In this document: one piece after another, positions 24,720 through 37,329 of the stretch | How positions within the stretch are numbered: the first letter of the stretch is position 1 | Layout: every line of letters begins with the position of its first letter | From: Haemaphysalis longicornis | Taxonomy: Eukaryota; Arthropoda; Arachnida; Ixodida; Ixodidae | DNA length: 64,000 nt | Direction: 5' to 3' | Assembly: GCA_013339765.2 (NCBI GenBank) | Contig: CM023453.1 | Coordinates: forward strand, 28,597,868-28,661,867 | Notes under the pieces: generated by a model | What the model was told of the DNA's origin: nothing | Seen by the model: only the letters and a program-made list of their open reading frames with translations | Database searches by the model: none | Position numbers and translations under genes: made by a program

Positions 24720-25280
24720 CAGTAAAAGATCGTTAATTCGAACTCGAAGGAACCATAAAATTGTTCGAATTAGCAGTGGGGTGCTAGAATGATTGGAAAT
24801 CGCGTCACACTGCGTGCAGGACCCAAAGAAGCCACCTCTGGACTCGTTATCGCGAATTAGGCGCTACTACACGTTTGTGGCAGGTGATTTCGTAAATAAT
24901 GTTTCGTAAATAACAATGGCATGCGCCGGAGCACTGGCGCCGCGGGTGGCGCGGCGCCCCCTGTGTAGAAGCGAAATAAGCTGTTGCAGGAGCGTTGCGC
25001 GCGTGCCACGCTGTTGTTTTTATGTTTTGTTGTTTTCATCTCTAGTGAATTTGGTTTGGTTTGGATTTGCAGCACATTGTAATCACTCTGGGCCGACTTT
25101 ATTCTGCGAGGAGCGATGGAAACCAGGGGACCATAGTTCGAACTAACCGTTCTGGATACCGACGCGTTCGAATTTATCGGGAGTTTTTCCCCATTGAAAT
25201 ATACAGGGTTGTGCCGGAACCAGGGCGTAAGTTCGAATTAACCGTATAAGTTCGAATTAACGAGCTTTTTTACTCCACTG
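24720..25280. mobile_element. Pogo-like element with TTCGAA-rich inverted ends
   Basis: The left end is CAGTAAAAGATCGTTAATTC. The right end, inverted, is AGTAAAAAAGCTCGTTAATT, followed inside by repeated GTTCGAATTAACC motifs (25225-25262). CAGT..CTCGTTAATTCGAA ends are typical of pogo-like elements in arthropods. The right end has extra bases, so the exact terminus is uncertain. No transposase frame remains. Confidence 0.55.
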
Positions 25281-25453
25281 GCACGACCTCTCCAAACTAC
25301 AAGACCGCACGTGCACAAAAACCACACAGGAATGAATATGTAATACGCATCTCTGTTTCCCTTCCTTCTTGCTCCTTTTTTATTATTATTATTTTTATTT
25401 GACTGTTTTGTCATTTTTATGAGGTGGTGACAACGTTGTTAAACTTGAAAATA

Positions 25454-25690
25454 CCCGCCGCGGTGGCTTAGTGGGTGAGGCGTTGCGCTGTTGAGCTGGA
25501 GGACGTGGGTTTCATCCGGGCCGCGGCGGTCGTTTTTATGATTGAGGCGAACATCGAAAATGCCCGTGTGTCGGTGTGTCGAGATTGCGGCGCACGTTAA
25601 AGATCCCCAGGGGATCGAAATGAATCCGGAGCCTACGGCGCGCCTCGTAGCCCAAGTGTAGCTTCGGTGCGAAAAACGCCCATAATTTGA
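25454..25690 (+). mobile_element. Ruka-type SINE, mutated B box
   Basis: The head starts CCCGCCGCGGTGGCTTAGTG. The B box has changed to GGTTTCATCC, so pol III transcription is doubtful. The body carries AAAGATCCCCAGG and GCGCGCCTCGTAG, and an A-rich tail follows (25690-25715). It is clearly older than the 18-kb copy. Confidence 0.82.
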
Positions 25691-25956
25691 AGAAAAAAAA
25701 CTTAAAAAAAGAGCGAGCTAATTCGGGAAGCCTTTGCGAAAACAGGCTCTGCAGAGATATAACTTCGCCTGAATCGAACAGTGCGAATTATGCATGGCTA
25801 CTTCGGCGGCAACTTGCCGCGGCGGGCCAGGCAGGAAACTACTTGCCGTGGGTCTACTGACTGGACCCGAACAAAAAATCAAAGCCCCTTTCCTAAAAAA
25901 AAAAAAAAAGATCGTTAAAACGCGAAGCTTTCTCCCATGCTACCTGATCATGCCAG

Positions 25957-26078
25957 AGCCAAAGTCCAAAATTCAAACTACCAAAGTCCAAAGCCAAAGT
26001 CCACTTAAACTCAGCCGAAGTCCATAGCCAACGTTCAACCCCACACAACCAATGTCCGAATCTCAAAGTCCAACCCTC
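25957..26078. repeat. Degenerate CCAAAGTC minisatellite
   Basis: GCCAAAGTCC-like units recur about ten times with drift (CCAAAGTCCAAAG, CCGAAGTCCATAG, CCAATGTCCGAAT, CAAAGTCCAACC). There is no coding signal. Confidence 0.65.
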
Positions 26079-26089
26079 ACTTAGAGATT

Positions 26090-28229
26090 ATATATCATCA
26101 TCATCATCGCTAATCGTACGAACGGCATAACTACATTTTGCGTAGTACGAGAGGTTCGTTATATGTTCAAAGACACCCCGTTGTTATGTTATATGTTGTA
26201 TGATTGATGTACCCTTTGTAAAACCCATTGTGTAAAGTTGGCTTTCCTGCAGTGTGTTTTTACTCGGACGTCAACGCCATCAATAAAGCATAAAAAGCTT
26301 CGCTTTAAAACGCCCGCGTGATAGGCTTGGCAATTTCTCACCACTGTGCCCTTGCCTCATTTATTAGGCAGTTCCGCAGTCTACAATACCCTCGCTTCAA
26401 CTAACGCCGCGGAAATGCGCTTAGCGGCGGATGTTACGACACGTAAGGCCGCAGCTTATCCAAGATCGTCGATGTTGAGTCGGGCCGCTCCCCTGTATAC
26501 GTCACGCTGCGGCGGTCGTGGGGTACGGTCTTTTAATCTGAGTTACAGTTGGTGCCTTCGGATATCAATCGCAGTCCCTTTTATGGAATGGCCCGTGCTA
26601 AAGCGGCATCATCGGAGCATAAATGTGTAGAAAACGGCCCTGCGTACGCAGTATGCGGAAAGTGCTGTCGCCGGCGCCAAAAGTTTGCTTGCGAGAGGTC
26701 AGGCCTGCATGGTAGCTGCCGCGTCAGCAGCGGCGCTTGAGACTGCGCCCTAGAGAAGGGCGATAAAAGGAACTAAGTAAAACGTAGCGTGAGGGGAAAC
26801 GAGCTCTCCCTTATTAAGACGGCAGGCCCGCGCAGCTGTCGTCAGCGTCTTCTCCGCACCGCTTCCCGTCCGTGCGGCGAAGCCCGCCGCCGCCTGAGTT
26901 TTCCTGATAACTGTTGGAAGCGAACTTTTTCACTCTGGAGAGAAGACTTGTGTCCTTTACTCCTGCGTGCCGGAGATTTTGTTTATCGTATATTAAATTG
27001 CGTCTCTTCTTTCTTTTTTTTCTTTCCTTGTACGTTTGACCTGGTTAGCCTTCTTTTTTTTTTCCTTCGCGGAATTCGATCTCCAAACATTGTGTCGCTG
27101 GGCGCTCGCGAGATTCGCTAAAAGCCAGCTTTCCCCGTTTCTTCTGTCGTCCGTTTCTGTCGTGTTTCATTGTCGTCCGCTGCCTTCAAATTGAAGCGCG
27201 CCTGGATCGTATAGCCTGGTAAAACGAAACGAATTCGAAGGCAATTTCGCGAGGTTGGAAGAAAAGACTAGAGGAAACGCGAACGTAGCATTTTCGGCGC
27301 CCCCCCCCCCCCTTTTTTTTTTTTCTCGCACTACAAAAAACATAAGTGTACAGGAGAAATAAATAATGCAACGTCGGATATTTTATCCAGCCGTAAACGG
27401 AAATTGTGGTAGTTGTCTGACCTCAGGTCAAAAGCGGCCACGATCCCGTCGCGTTGAGAGTCTCCCGAGATTTCCGGATGCCGGTTTCGTGTATTCTTCT
27501 TTCTAGCGTCGTGTTTTCTTTTTTTTGTTATTCTAGTACTTTTCAACGTTCGTTTCCCTCCGCGCTGTTGATCCCTAGGGTGCGCAATCAAATGTTTCGT
27601 AAACCGTGTTAAGAAGAATAATGTGCCACGAACCGCCGAATTGAGTCCAACTCTTCCTGAAACACAACGCTCAATAAATAGGGAGAATTTTTTAAATCGT
27701 TTTACAAGACCGTCGGCAAGAAGGACAAATGAATTTTATGAAGAACTAATCTAGCAAGCACGAGTCTGGTTACGCTGGTTGCAGCAGCCATTTATTAACA
27801 GCGGAGCTCTTGTACAAGCCGTAATTTCGCTGTTGAAAAAAAAAATACGAAGAAAATGCCGAGTGCTCGTAAGCGCGTGCCTCGCGGCGACCACCGAGTC
27901 CCCGGCTCGCGCAGTGGCTTTAGCAAAAGAAAAAAAAACTCCATCTCTGTCGTCAAGCGCTACCGCGCATGCAAAAAAAAATGCTCCAGCGCTAATTCTA
28001 AAATTAAAATAACTCTGCTTGGGAGAGGTTACCGCGGCTGCCGCATCCTCTAGAAGCCATTATGGATAATTGGAGACATGGCTACGAGCGTGACAGACTT
28101 GCAGGTCCCGCCACGGCTTCCTCGAGTCAATGACGAAGAGCTGGTGGAAGCTTATATAATGCTGAGAAGAATTTTGCATCCACCAGTCACCGCGGAGAAG
28201 ACGACGACCTCGTCGATGCATATTATGAG
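26090..28229. other. Intergenic, one possible retroelement 3' end
   Basis: ATCATCATCATC at 26095-26107 and a CATCAATAAAGCATAAAAAG motif near 26278-26298 that could be the polyadenylation end of an unknown retroelement. Poly-C/poly-T at 27300-27324. No gene is recognised. Confidence 0.45.
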
Positions 28230-29040
28230 GCTAATCTGTTGCCACCAGCGTATCTTGCTGAACTAGCAGCAATACACGACGGGATGGCCACAATACTGCC
28301 TATTGTCCAGGTCGCACTCTCGACTAATCTTACGAACTGACTCTACGCAAACCATCCACGGCATCCGCCGCGTGGCACAAGCCACATCGTTCGCAGATGC
28401 CATTCACCACTTAGCACGAAGTACTCTACTGCAGATCCGAATAGAATGGGTACCCCGTTCAGCTGTACCTGGCAGCAGGGGGGCAGACGTGGCTAGTCAC
28501 CCGTATACCTTGAGGCGACCACTGCCACCTTTCCCCGAAGATCCTTGTGGAAACATGGCACAGCAGAAAGAAACTCTCCGGCGCACCATGCTAGCCTTCA
28601 TACCTCCGTGTGGTTCAAACGTCCCTTGTGACCTAACCCGCCGAGAGGAGGTTGCGCTGCGGAGACTGCGCGTTGGGATGGCGCTTACGCCATCCGCGAC
28701 TGCCTCTTCGGCCTTGGCCATCGCAGTACCGCGGCCCATACGACTCCCCCTGCCCATTCTGCGACTCCGCCGTACAGAATGGGAATGTGCAGCATCTGCT
28801 GTGGACCTGCCCGGGACTGCATCAGATCCGACTACGGCACCTTCGTGCAGCCGGCCTCCACCTTGGCCGCCCTCCAGACCTGCAGCGCTGGGTTCATGGA
28901 GCATTTGATCGACAACTTCTGGACTTTATACACGAAGCAGACTTGTTCGTGTACCTGTGAACTCGTGTACCGTTATTCCGCAGGGCAAACTTCTGAATAA
29001 AAAGAAACTATGCAAATAAACAATGACACTGAAACTATGC
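28230..29040 (+). pseudogene. 3' end of a decayed non-LTR retrotransposon (RNase H and zinc knuckle)
   Basis: Three frames together read like the end of a LINE ORF2. LAELAAIH (28254-28277) resembles the RNase H Glu motif. LRTDSTQTIHGI (around 28330-28365) resembles the central Asp motif. WVPRSAVPGSRGAD (around 28446-28490) is a mutated form of the WVPGHAGVPGNxxAD motif. A second frame then gives CPFC-x10-HLLWTCP, a CCHC knuckle typical after LINE RNase H domains, and runs to TGA at 28958-28960. Frame changes between these motifs show it is dead. The 3' tail has AATAAA-like motifs near 28997-29015. No reverse-transcriptase domain is seen upstream, so it is a 5'-truncated copy. The clade (Jockey, R1 or I type) cannot be set from this. 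Confidence 0.75.
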
Positions 29041-32000
29041 GTGTCCTGCAATGCTCGCCTACAACAGCTTCGCCATTAAAGCCTTGCGAGTGAGTGCAAG
29101 CTTTCCTAAATTTTCATTTTCTTTTTACAAATTAGCTTTAGCTATTTGCAATGCAGAAATTCTTTTTAAAGACTTCCAAAGAAGGAAATAAACGAGCTCA
29201 TGATATACATTTAACGTTGTACTTCGTGGTTTAACGTCAAACTCGCGCGTCCCAGAGGTTGCGAACTGAACTTCGGTGCTGCCGCTTTAAGCCGTGTTTC
29301 ACTCTAACCAAGGCATGACGGCAAGAGCTGTTTGCACCGTATAACGCTTGTTGTGAAAGAGGAGAAGAAGTCGTTCTGCCTCTCTCGTGCCCCCATTATC
29401 ATCATCATAATTTCATGGGACCAAAGGAACTATGGAGAGAGGTCTCGGCGGCTCGTCGCTTTGTCAACAACGCTTTTTACTCCTATTCCGCCAAAGTCTC
29501 CCTGGGTAACCCTTTCAGGCCCCTTCAGACAGTTCTCTCGCCCCCCCCCCCCCCTACCTACCCCTAAACTCTCAGGTTTCGCCTTTTCACTGGACAATTG
29601 TCTTTGGCCAGTGGCCCTGTATCGATGACCACTTATGTATACTCTATGTCTGGAGTATACTCCAAGCATAGGGTGGACAACACGCCGCGTAACGGGGATA
29701 TTTAAGCAATTTTGCGTAGATGGGTGCTACCGAAGATCACATCGTATCACTCTGTTTTACCTTCGTACAAGTTAGCCTTTTCCTTCAAGTTCCCAAAAAT
29801 ACAGAGGCACAACTTGAGAAATCGTTATTTTTGCGCGAGGCCGCGGACGCTGGACCTTCGAGACGTATACTGACCACTCTCTCGCGCATCCGAAGAATAC
29901 TGACGCTGCATTCATTTTCCCCGATGCTACGTCCCGATGCTACGTAATGTATAAAACATCACCTCAGAATGCAGGCGCCAGTATAGAAAGGCGTGAACTG
30001 AGAAAGACAACTTGACGGTACACATGCAGTCAGGCGGGAGCGATCCTTGCGAATGCAGCGAAAAGTTCCATCTATAGCATGTCTTGTGTACTCCCGCATC
30101 TACGTATACCGGCAAGACGAGGGGCTGAGCTGCTTCTTGCGCGTCTGCCATTCGGGCAAGCCCTTTCTTTGGAGTCTCCCTCCTCCACGTCACCCTTCTT
30201 TTTTCGCCTGCCAGTGTGCGGCCGAACAGGCCCACGAAACACGGGCGCCGTACGTCTGAGCACGGAAGAAACTTGCTGCCTGCGTAATTAATTCGCGCCT
30301 GTCTTTGAAGCACCCTGCATCCTTTTTTCTCGTTGTCCATGCCGAGTGCACTTTTCGTGTGTTCTTTGGTTGTTTGTTTGTTTGCGTTTTCTTGCGTACG
30401 CAGGGAGGACGCGAATTCGCCTTTGGGCCGCGAGCTGCGACTGCTTAACAAATACTCCCACGAGGGTATGTGGGTACATGCGGGAAATAGTTTGAACACG
30501 GAAAAGGCTAAAGGAGGGAATAATCACAGAAGGGAATATGGAGAAGGGGAAGAAAGAGAGATCAGGGAGGACGAAAAGAGTTAGAATCTGGTGGACGAAA
30601 AGCAGAGAGGGGAATATGCCTAGACAGTACAGTAACAGGAAGAAGATTGGGCAATAAGCTTAGGCCTGCCTAGCAGCGCTAGTATTAAACCAGATGAGTT
30701 TATTAGTCCTTTTTGTATCTTCTCACCCCGCTCAAAGGAACCAAGATCATCATCACAATCGTGAAGCAAGCCTATGAAAGTAATTTGGAGTGTGCGGGGC
30801 ACGCTCTGTACGACTTGCAACACGAGAGGACGTGCCGGTGCGTGGGCGCGCGTGCGTTTTGATATATCGTACGACGGGCTTGTCGTGCATACGAATGAAT
30901 GGTCAGGCGTCCTCCAATGGATCAGTATACATCCCTCCGTGAGAGTCAAATAATTTCCGTGTCCCGCACGTTGCCGCGCTGTTTTCGTGCGGAGAAAGCG
31001 CGTGTAACTGATGCACTTTGCGACGTTCATATTGCGAACATCGAGGCATATAGGAAGCACGCAGGAGTGAGATAGGTGGATGCGGGAAAAGTCGAACTAT
31101 TGCCCTTTTACTCTAGCGGACGGCTCGCGACCGCCCGTAGAACTGTAACAGTGAGCACGACTGACAAGTTCTCGCCGCAGCCAGACGCAAGAAATTCGCA
31201 TTACCATAAAAGTTATTGGACCTGTAGCTGTCAGTGCTGAGATTCTGAAACGATCGCTGATTGCGTTACTGCCCTGCAGATATATAGGAACGAGTTTCCT
31301 GGATGTCCATTTAGATGAACTCATTTTGCGCCCGTACGTCTTCGGGTGCGGTATAGGAATTAATTCTGGCAGACAAACGTGGGGAAAGCCAAACACGAAG
31401 CCCTGGAATGGGATCTTTTGGATTTCATTTCATTTTGTGCACGGTACTTTTTGTTCGCATTTTTCCCTGTGTCATTACATCATTTTGCCCAGTCCGCTTA
31501 CGTATATCCAGATTTCAATGCTGGGATGTCAAAAATCGTTATTTCAATCAAAGGGCGGTGTCTCTGACGTCTCCACGGTAATCTCAGAGCATGGCGCGTG
31601 CTATGTACAAAGAATGAATAAAATGAAATGATGTAGCAGGACGGAGTCCTTTGAGAACGGGAGGCAGAAGCAATAGTAATGCTTTCGAAATCAGAAAACT
31701 TAAAACGTGCTTAGGCGTGCCGGTACTTTTTTTTAATGAATCCAAATCAACCACAAATCCATTTCTAATAACGCTTTTGTAACAATGTAATGCCCCGCAT
31801 TTATACACCGCGTTTCGACCGGGTTCGCGGAACAACGCGATTTCAATTGGGCGATGGTCATGTGATTATTTATTCATCTGTCTTCGCGCCTCTCCTTCCG
31901 TCTTTCTTTCGTTTGTGTCCGCACGTTGCTTTTCCTCCTGAACGGCTGTTGTCTCCGACGGTCAATATAGAGCAACGTGAGGCCATTTTGTACAACGTCT

Positions 32001-34228
32001 TGCGCGCGGGCGAGTTATTGAATATTGATCGTCACCGCTCTCAAGGAATTCACGCGCTCGACCATCGCCCAACTTTTCTTGCCTCGTTTCGATCCTCGTT
32101 TAACTGTCTCTTCCTGCCTTATCTCTTTCTTTTTCTACTAAGCACAATTCTAAGGGGAAAGCTGCCACGATTATAATGACGGAGAGACAGTGAAAACGGA
32201 AGCAGCGGCGAAGGCATGCGAAAAGAGATTGCCGCCGAGGGAATAGGACGATGCATATTTTATGAACCGAGCGCTGGGCTCTCACATTTTCTTGTTGGCG
32301 GTACTGGTAAAAAAAAAATAAAGATAAGGTGTGACCGAAAAGAAGACGTAATGTTAAAGCGCTCAGTACCAGGTGAACGTCGCGCCAACCACGAAACTTG
32401 GAGGGCTTTATACGCGTAACCAACGGAGCTGCCTCGGCGGTAATGTGGCGTTGGGAATGAGTTCTGCGCTTGAGTCTCGGGCTCCGACGACTGCGTTCCG
32501 GTTTGTACAAAATTCAGGACTCCTCTGCGGTATCACGTTAGTGTATACATTGGACAGCTCTGAGTGAGACGAAGTCAACTGAAAGCCTTCGAGCTTATAC
32601 CTTCCGCTGCAATAGCCGATCGTTTCTTATACCCCTAGTGTCGTACTTCTGTTAAGTCCTGGAGGAAGCTGTATGCCCATTCTCAAGACTCCACGAAGTT
32701 TGTGCGCTTCGGACTCCTCACTTTCCACTATACAACTTCACCTGTCACTAGGTTTCGTGTTGAGGATATACCTCCTGCATGAACACGTTCGAGGATCGGT
32801 CTACTTCATTACTGGACGCGCACAAACAGGTCGACGAAAGAAACCGGAATCCTCATACCGGCCTTCCATATAGGTACTCGTCGTTATATTCCTGGAAAGG
32901 CGGGAAGTAAAGTATGGTCTCGTTACATGCTACAAATACCAAAAATGCTTGGTTGTTTGTTAATGTTTGCAACTCTTTGAGAATATGCGGTATCAGCGCA
33001 GAATTGAGATTTAAAAGCGTTTCATGCTTGGGCGTTGATGAAGCTGTAATTGGATTCCTGAAATAAATTTAAGCATTTAAATTCGGCGATATCAACGTTG
33101 GTAACTCCTCAAGCATATGCGATATTAGCGCAGAAGTGAGCTACAAAAGCGTTTCGCGTTTAGGCGTTATCTCGAGCCGTAATTTCGGCATTTAAATTTA
33201 GACTGGCAATGTAATTTAGCCGCCCAACGAACGGGAAAAAAATGTAACGAATGGTTCCCGAAGGGGGCTCGACACCGCCAAGACGAAGACGTCCCGTCCT
33301 GTTGGAGAAGCGGCGGCACATCGTGCGACGACGTCGTGCCGTGAATCGATTTTAAAAATCCCCCGGGGAGCCTCGTCATCGCGATATCCCTCGCGTGCGC
33401 TGTTTTTTCTGCTGGGTTGGCGAAGACCCGTGCTTAGCTGTCGTCGTACGCCGACTCGATTGCTACTCTTAGAGGTTAAACTGCGCGCCGTCGCTGCTGC
33501 TGCCTCCTTGTGTCATACCGGGCCGGGAAAAAATCTTTTCCGCTGTCATTCCCCCTCCCCCCGACCTTTTTTTTCTCCTGGCTTTTTATTCTTTTTCTTT
33601 CGAGACGTAATCCGCTCTTCCAGGAGTGTACTGTGTTCAGTTTTGATCTCTCGCCACTCTGCGTTGTTTGCTCGAGTGTTTTGAGTTGCACGGTACGCGG
33701 GCTGCGACGGCACGCCGATGGGATTCCGACCTGGATGTCGTCGTGTTTCGCCTACGCAATTGTGCGCTCGTATTTCGGATTACTCTCGACCCCGCACGAG
33801 AATTTCTGATTCGACCGTGGCTCCGTGTGCATCGAAGAAGCGTTGTATATATAGTAGTCGGTTGCAAAACGAGAGAAATTTGTTTTCCGAAAGTCATCTT
33901 CAGCGCCGCGAAGTGTATGAGTTGTGTCGAACACGTTTTTCTTTAATAGTGCTTATTATTATTATTATGTGTACGCACATTGAAACAGACTTTGAAACTG
34001 TCTCGTACTCATCACAAACTTCGAGCATGTGTTGTTTTGGGCGTGTAATGTTCACGAAGTTATGATAGTCGTACGTGATGTTGACTTTGAGTAGTCTTTT
34101 TTTTTTTTCTGTTAAATTCGACAAAGCACAAACAAAGACAAACCTTCGCTACAAGCTTCTTCGGCGATTGGCTACGTCATGCTGGAAGCATTGCAGGGTA
34201 TTTGGGGGGGGGGGGATTGCGTTGTTCT
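29041..34228. other. Intergenic, mostly featureless
   Basis: Apart from the 132-bp tandem repeat, a poly-C at 29541-29554, a short GGAGTATACTCC palindrome (29651-29662) and a poly-G before 34216, I see no genes. The short frames show no conserved motif. Confidence 0.5.
32960..33205. repeat. Two-unit tandem repeat, period 132 bp
   Basis: Landmarks in unit 1 (AACTCTTTGAGAATATGCGG at 32971, AAAAGCGTTTC, GGCGTT, GTAATT, CATTTAAATT) recur in the same order from 33103 as AACTCCTCAAGCATATGCGA and so on. The units are about 75% alike by eye. No gene is recognised. Confidence 0.65.
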
Positions 34229-34440
34229 GATTGATTTGATTGATTGTAGGGTTTAACGCACCGACGCTGCACAGGCGATGAGGCGCGCCGTAGTGGAAGG
34301 CTCCGGATTAATTTTGAACACCTGGGGACCTTTAACGTGCGCCGAAATCTCGAACACAAGGGCATTTTCGCTTTCCGCCTTCATGAGAAAAGTGGCCGCC
34401 GCGGCCGGGAATCGAATCCGCGTCTATACAATCAGCCAGC
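34229..34440 (-). mobile_element. Ruka-type SINE, decayed head
   Basis: On the minus strand the B box (GGATTCGATTCCCGG) and body are intact, but the A-box side (34412-34440) is degraded. The 3' end shows the TTGATTGATTGTAGGG-type motif common to these copies. An hAT-like element starts 34 bases beyond it, at 34474. Confidence 0.82.
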
Positions 34441-34473
34441 ACATAACAGATGAAACAAAGCAGCACGTGAAAG

Positions 34474-35310
34474 CAGTCGTGGGCAAATTACCAATTAAAA
34501 GTAAGTGTTACAGTTACAGTTACCTAAGCCAAAAAGTAACTCTTTCACAATTACAGTTACAGAGTTTCGAAAAGTAACTTGTTCAAGTTACAGTTACTGT
34601 GAAAAAGCAACGTAGTTACTTTCCCGTTACTATGTAGAACTACGTAATAGACCACAAACAAAATGATAGTTTATTTAATAGGAACGTACGAAGGCATGCG
34701 GGTGGTCAAAACTGCACGAGGTAAAACCCTACACGAAGGTACCTAAAAGGGAACACACTTAACTCCTACGCCAACAGTCGTTGTGCATGTTTCATTTTCG
34801 TTGCATAAATCTTTTTGTTAATGCCCTTTTGGTGTCATTATTGGTGCCCCGATCTCGCTGGATCCCTCCAATGGGGTCCTTCTCTAAAAGATTAGGCCAG
34901 CTTCCTCCTCGATGAAGGTCTACGTGCCAGTTTATTTGTTGTTGTTGTTTCCGCTTGACTCAAGACAAATGAAAATTTTAAGACCGACCTTAAAGACCGA
35001 CCTCCAACGTCGGTGTTCTGCAGGGAAGACGATCCTCTTACCTCCGCTACTAAACCGCGAGCGGAGTCGAGATGTGGAAGGGGAAAGGTGGTGAGGATAT
35101 GGAAAAGGAGAAAGTCCGAAAAAGTGGTAGGCGCGATGTGGTGTTGGGTAATTTATTTCAAAAATGAAGCAACTGTAACGGTATTTCCTGTGACAGTTCC
35201 TCTAACAAGTTACAAGTTCCTTTAACTGAAAAGTAACCAGTTACAGTTACTGGGAAAAGTAGCTAGCTACCGTTAACGCGTTACTAGTAACTAGTTACTG
35301 CCCAAGATTA
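34474..35310. mobile_element. Non-autonomous hAT-like DNA transposon with 8-bp target duplication
   Basis: The 837-bp element is flanked by exact 8-bp repeats CGTGAAAG (34466-34473 and 35311-35318). Its ends are inverted and similar: CAGTCGTGGGCAAATTA on the left, TAATCTTGGGCAGTAACT reading inward from the right. Both subterminal zones are packed with GTTACAGTTAC / AGTAACTAG motifs (34503-34630 and 35170-35300). An 8-bp duplication with a CAGT..TGGGCA terminus is the hAT pattern. I see no transposase frame. Confidence 0.85.
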
Positions 35311-36091
35311 CGTGAAAGGAAAAACAAAACTCACCGCAATACGCTATTGATAGTAGAACACTGAAAACGCGCGCTGCCACGCCAGCTATTTTATCGGAAA
35401 CAGGGGTTGAAGCGCGCCCGGGATACACACAGAAATGGGCTTAGCGCAGATAGTATTCCGCAACACTCCACGCTGCACGAGAAAAGCTGCGTGAACGTGA
35501 AACGGTGAATAAATTATTTGGAGGCTGTCGGGCAGATAACAGCGTCCGTTAATTACAGCAATCCCACAGATACAACCACGCGGCTTTGATCGCGGGCGTG
35601 CGTGCCATTTATGGACGCCTCCGTGTGAGCGACGCAGGTGCGGGCCGCTTCGTGTGGCGAATTCGCGTGCAGAAGTTCTGCGTGGGCCCTTTGAGTCGGA
35701 CCTCTTCGGAGCACGCGCGATCTGGCGTCAATAGAGTCCGGCTCCGCTGGAGTCTTCTTTGGAGCGCGAACGCGGCCCTAAACGGGTCGCCACCACTGCT
35801 AGACCATTCGTCGAAAAGTTCGCCACTGGAAGACCTTCGTCCTGCACTGGCACAAATGTTGACGCGTACAGCAAATACGCGTTTTGGGGTGAACTTAATT
35901 AGGCTTTGCTTATAACAGGAGCGGCGGTGTAGAACGCTCTTGACTGAGAAGCGCTCGAGTTGCGGGAGCAAGCCACTCGCACGAGTTTTGCGATGGTGAT
36001 GTGTTCTGGGTAGCGCTCGTTCGTCCTCGTCGTCTTGGCTGCGGCGTCTCGCATAAAAATTTCATTTGCATGCATGTTGTGTACGACCTTT

Positions 36092-36165
36092 GGAGGAGGA
36101 GGAGGAGGAGGAAGGAGGAGAGAAGAAGAAGAAGAAGAAGAAGAAGAAGAAGAAGAAGAAGAAAA
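36092..36165. repeat. (GGA)n then (GAA)n microsatellite
   Basis: Six to seven GGA units are followed by an interrupted join and about 14 GAA units. GAA tracts can form triplex DNA. Confidence 0.95.
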
Positions 36166-36850
36166 ATGTCACATGAAAGTTGCTTCTTTTCGCGATCCTG
36201 TCTTTCGCCATTCCATTTACTTCTCGCTCGCGTCCGCGATTCTCCTGGAACCGCCATAAAGTTTGCGGCTAGTGGGTCCTCGTTTAGAATGTCGGTGGCG
36301 CGCAGCTGTGCGGAAGACTTTGGCGAGGCGGTGACCGCTTTGTAGACGCAACGAGGACGAAGTTGTAAGATGCCAGCTGTTGGCATCTGCTGCGCTTGGG
36401 AGTACGGGGAGGGCAGGTTTTTTACTAATACCCCAGTTACTACTGTTCGCTTGATTGATTTTCCCAGAACCTATCGCGGCTGTTCCTTGCATTGTTTTCC
36501 TTCTGTGGGTTTTTTTTCTTTTTCTCTTGCATGCGGATCTTACTTCGCCAAGCTCCTGAGAGCTGATCGCGGTGCATAGTGACAAAACAATCGTGTCTTA
36601 TATTATGCAGTGCGTTTACTTTTTACGCGATGAGCGCCTACCATAGGTCAGGCTTGGAGATGCCCGAAACTACGAACCTATAAATATGTGGGACAGGAGT
36701 AGCGTGAACACGTTCAGTAACGCGCGGTGTTTCTCACACGTGTCCTTAAGTCTGGCTCTAGTTGTATACCGCTGGGTGACAGGGGTAAGCGGACGGAATT
36801 TTGGACATTTTTGTATGAATCCGTTACAAAGCGGCCATTCAGTGATTAAT

Positions 36851-37015
36851 TGATTGATTGACTGACTGATGACTGACTGACTGACTGACTGACTGACTGA
36901 CTGAGAGTGAGTGAGTGAGTGAGTGAGTGAGTGAGTGAGTGAGTGAGTGAGTGAGTGAGTGAGTGAGTGAGTGAGTGAGTGAGTGAAGTGAAATGAATGA
37001 AATGAAATGAAATGA
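36851..37015. repeat. Compound tetramer array (GATT/GACT/GAGT/GAAAT)
   Basis: TTGATTGATTGACT passes into (GACT)n (36859-36903), then (GAGT)n (36904-36985), then TGAAATGAATGAAATGAAAT. Each type differs from the next by one base per unit, so the array looks like stepwise turnover of one repeat. Confidence 0.95.
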
Positions 37016-37329
37016 TGGCTGGCGCTTCGGCGTGGATTCATCGTGGCCGATGGTCGTGCTTGCGCCGTCCGTAATCCAGATGAGATCTTGAGAGCAGGCT
37101 AACGACGGAGACGCCCCCTCCTCCCATTCAAGCAGACTTCTTCTCAAAAGGCCGCCCAGTCTGGGCACCCGAACGCGGTGTCTCGACGCTCGCGGCCCAC
37201 TGAGCGAACTGCGTGCACGCGCTAGGAGGCTGCATTTTACGACTTGGCCTGACGTCTCGGCGCGTGCTGCTGACGAGGGTCTCCTTTCGCTCTCCCATTC
37301 CTCCATTAACCGTTGAGTGAGCGACGGCC

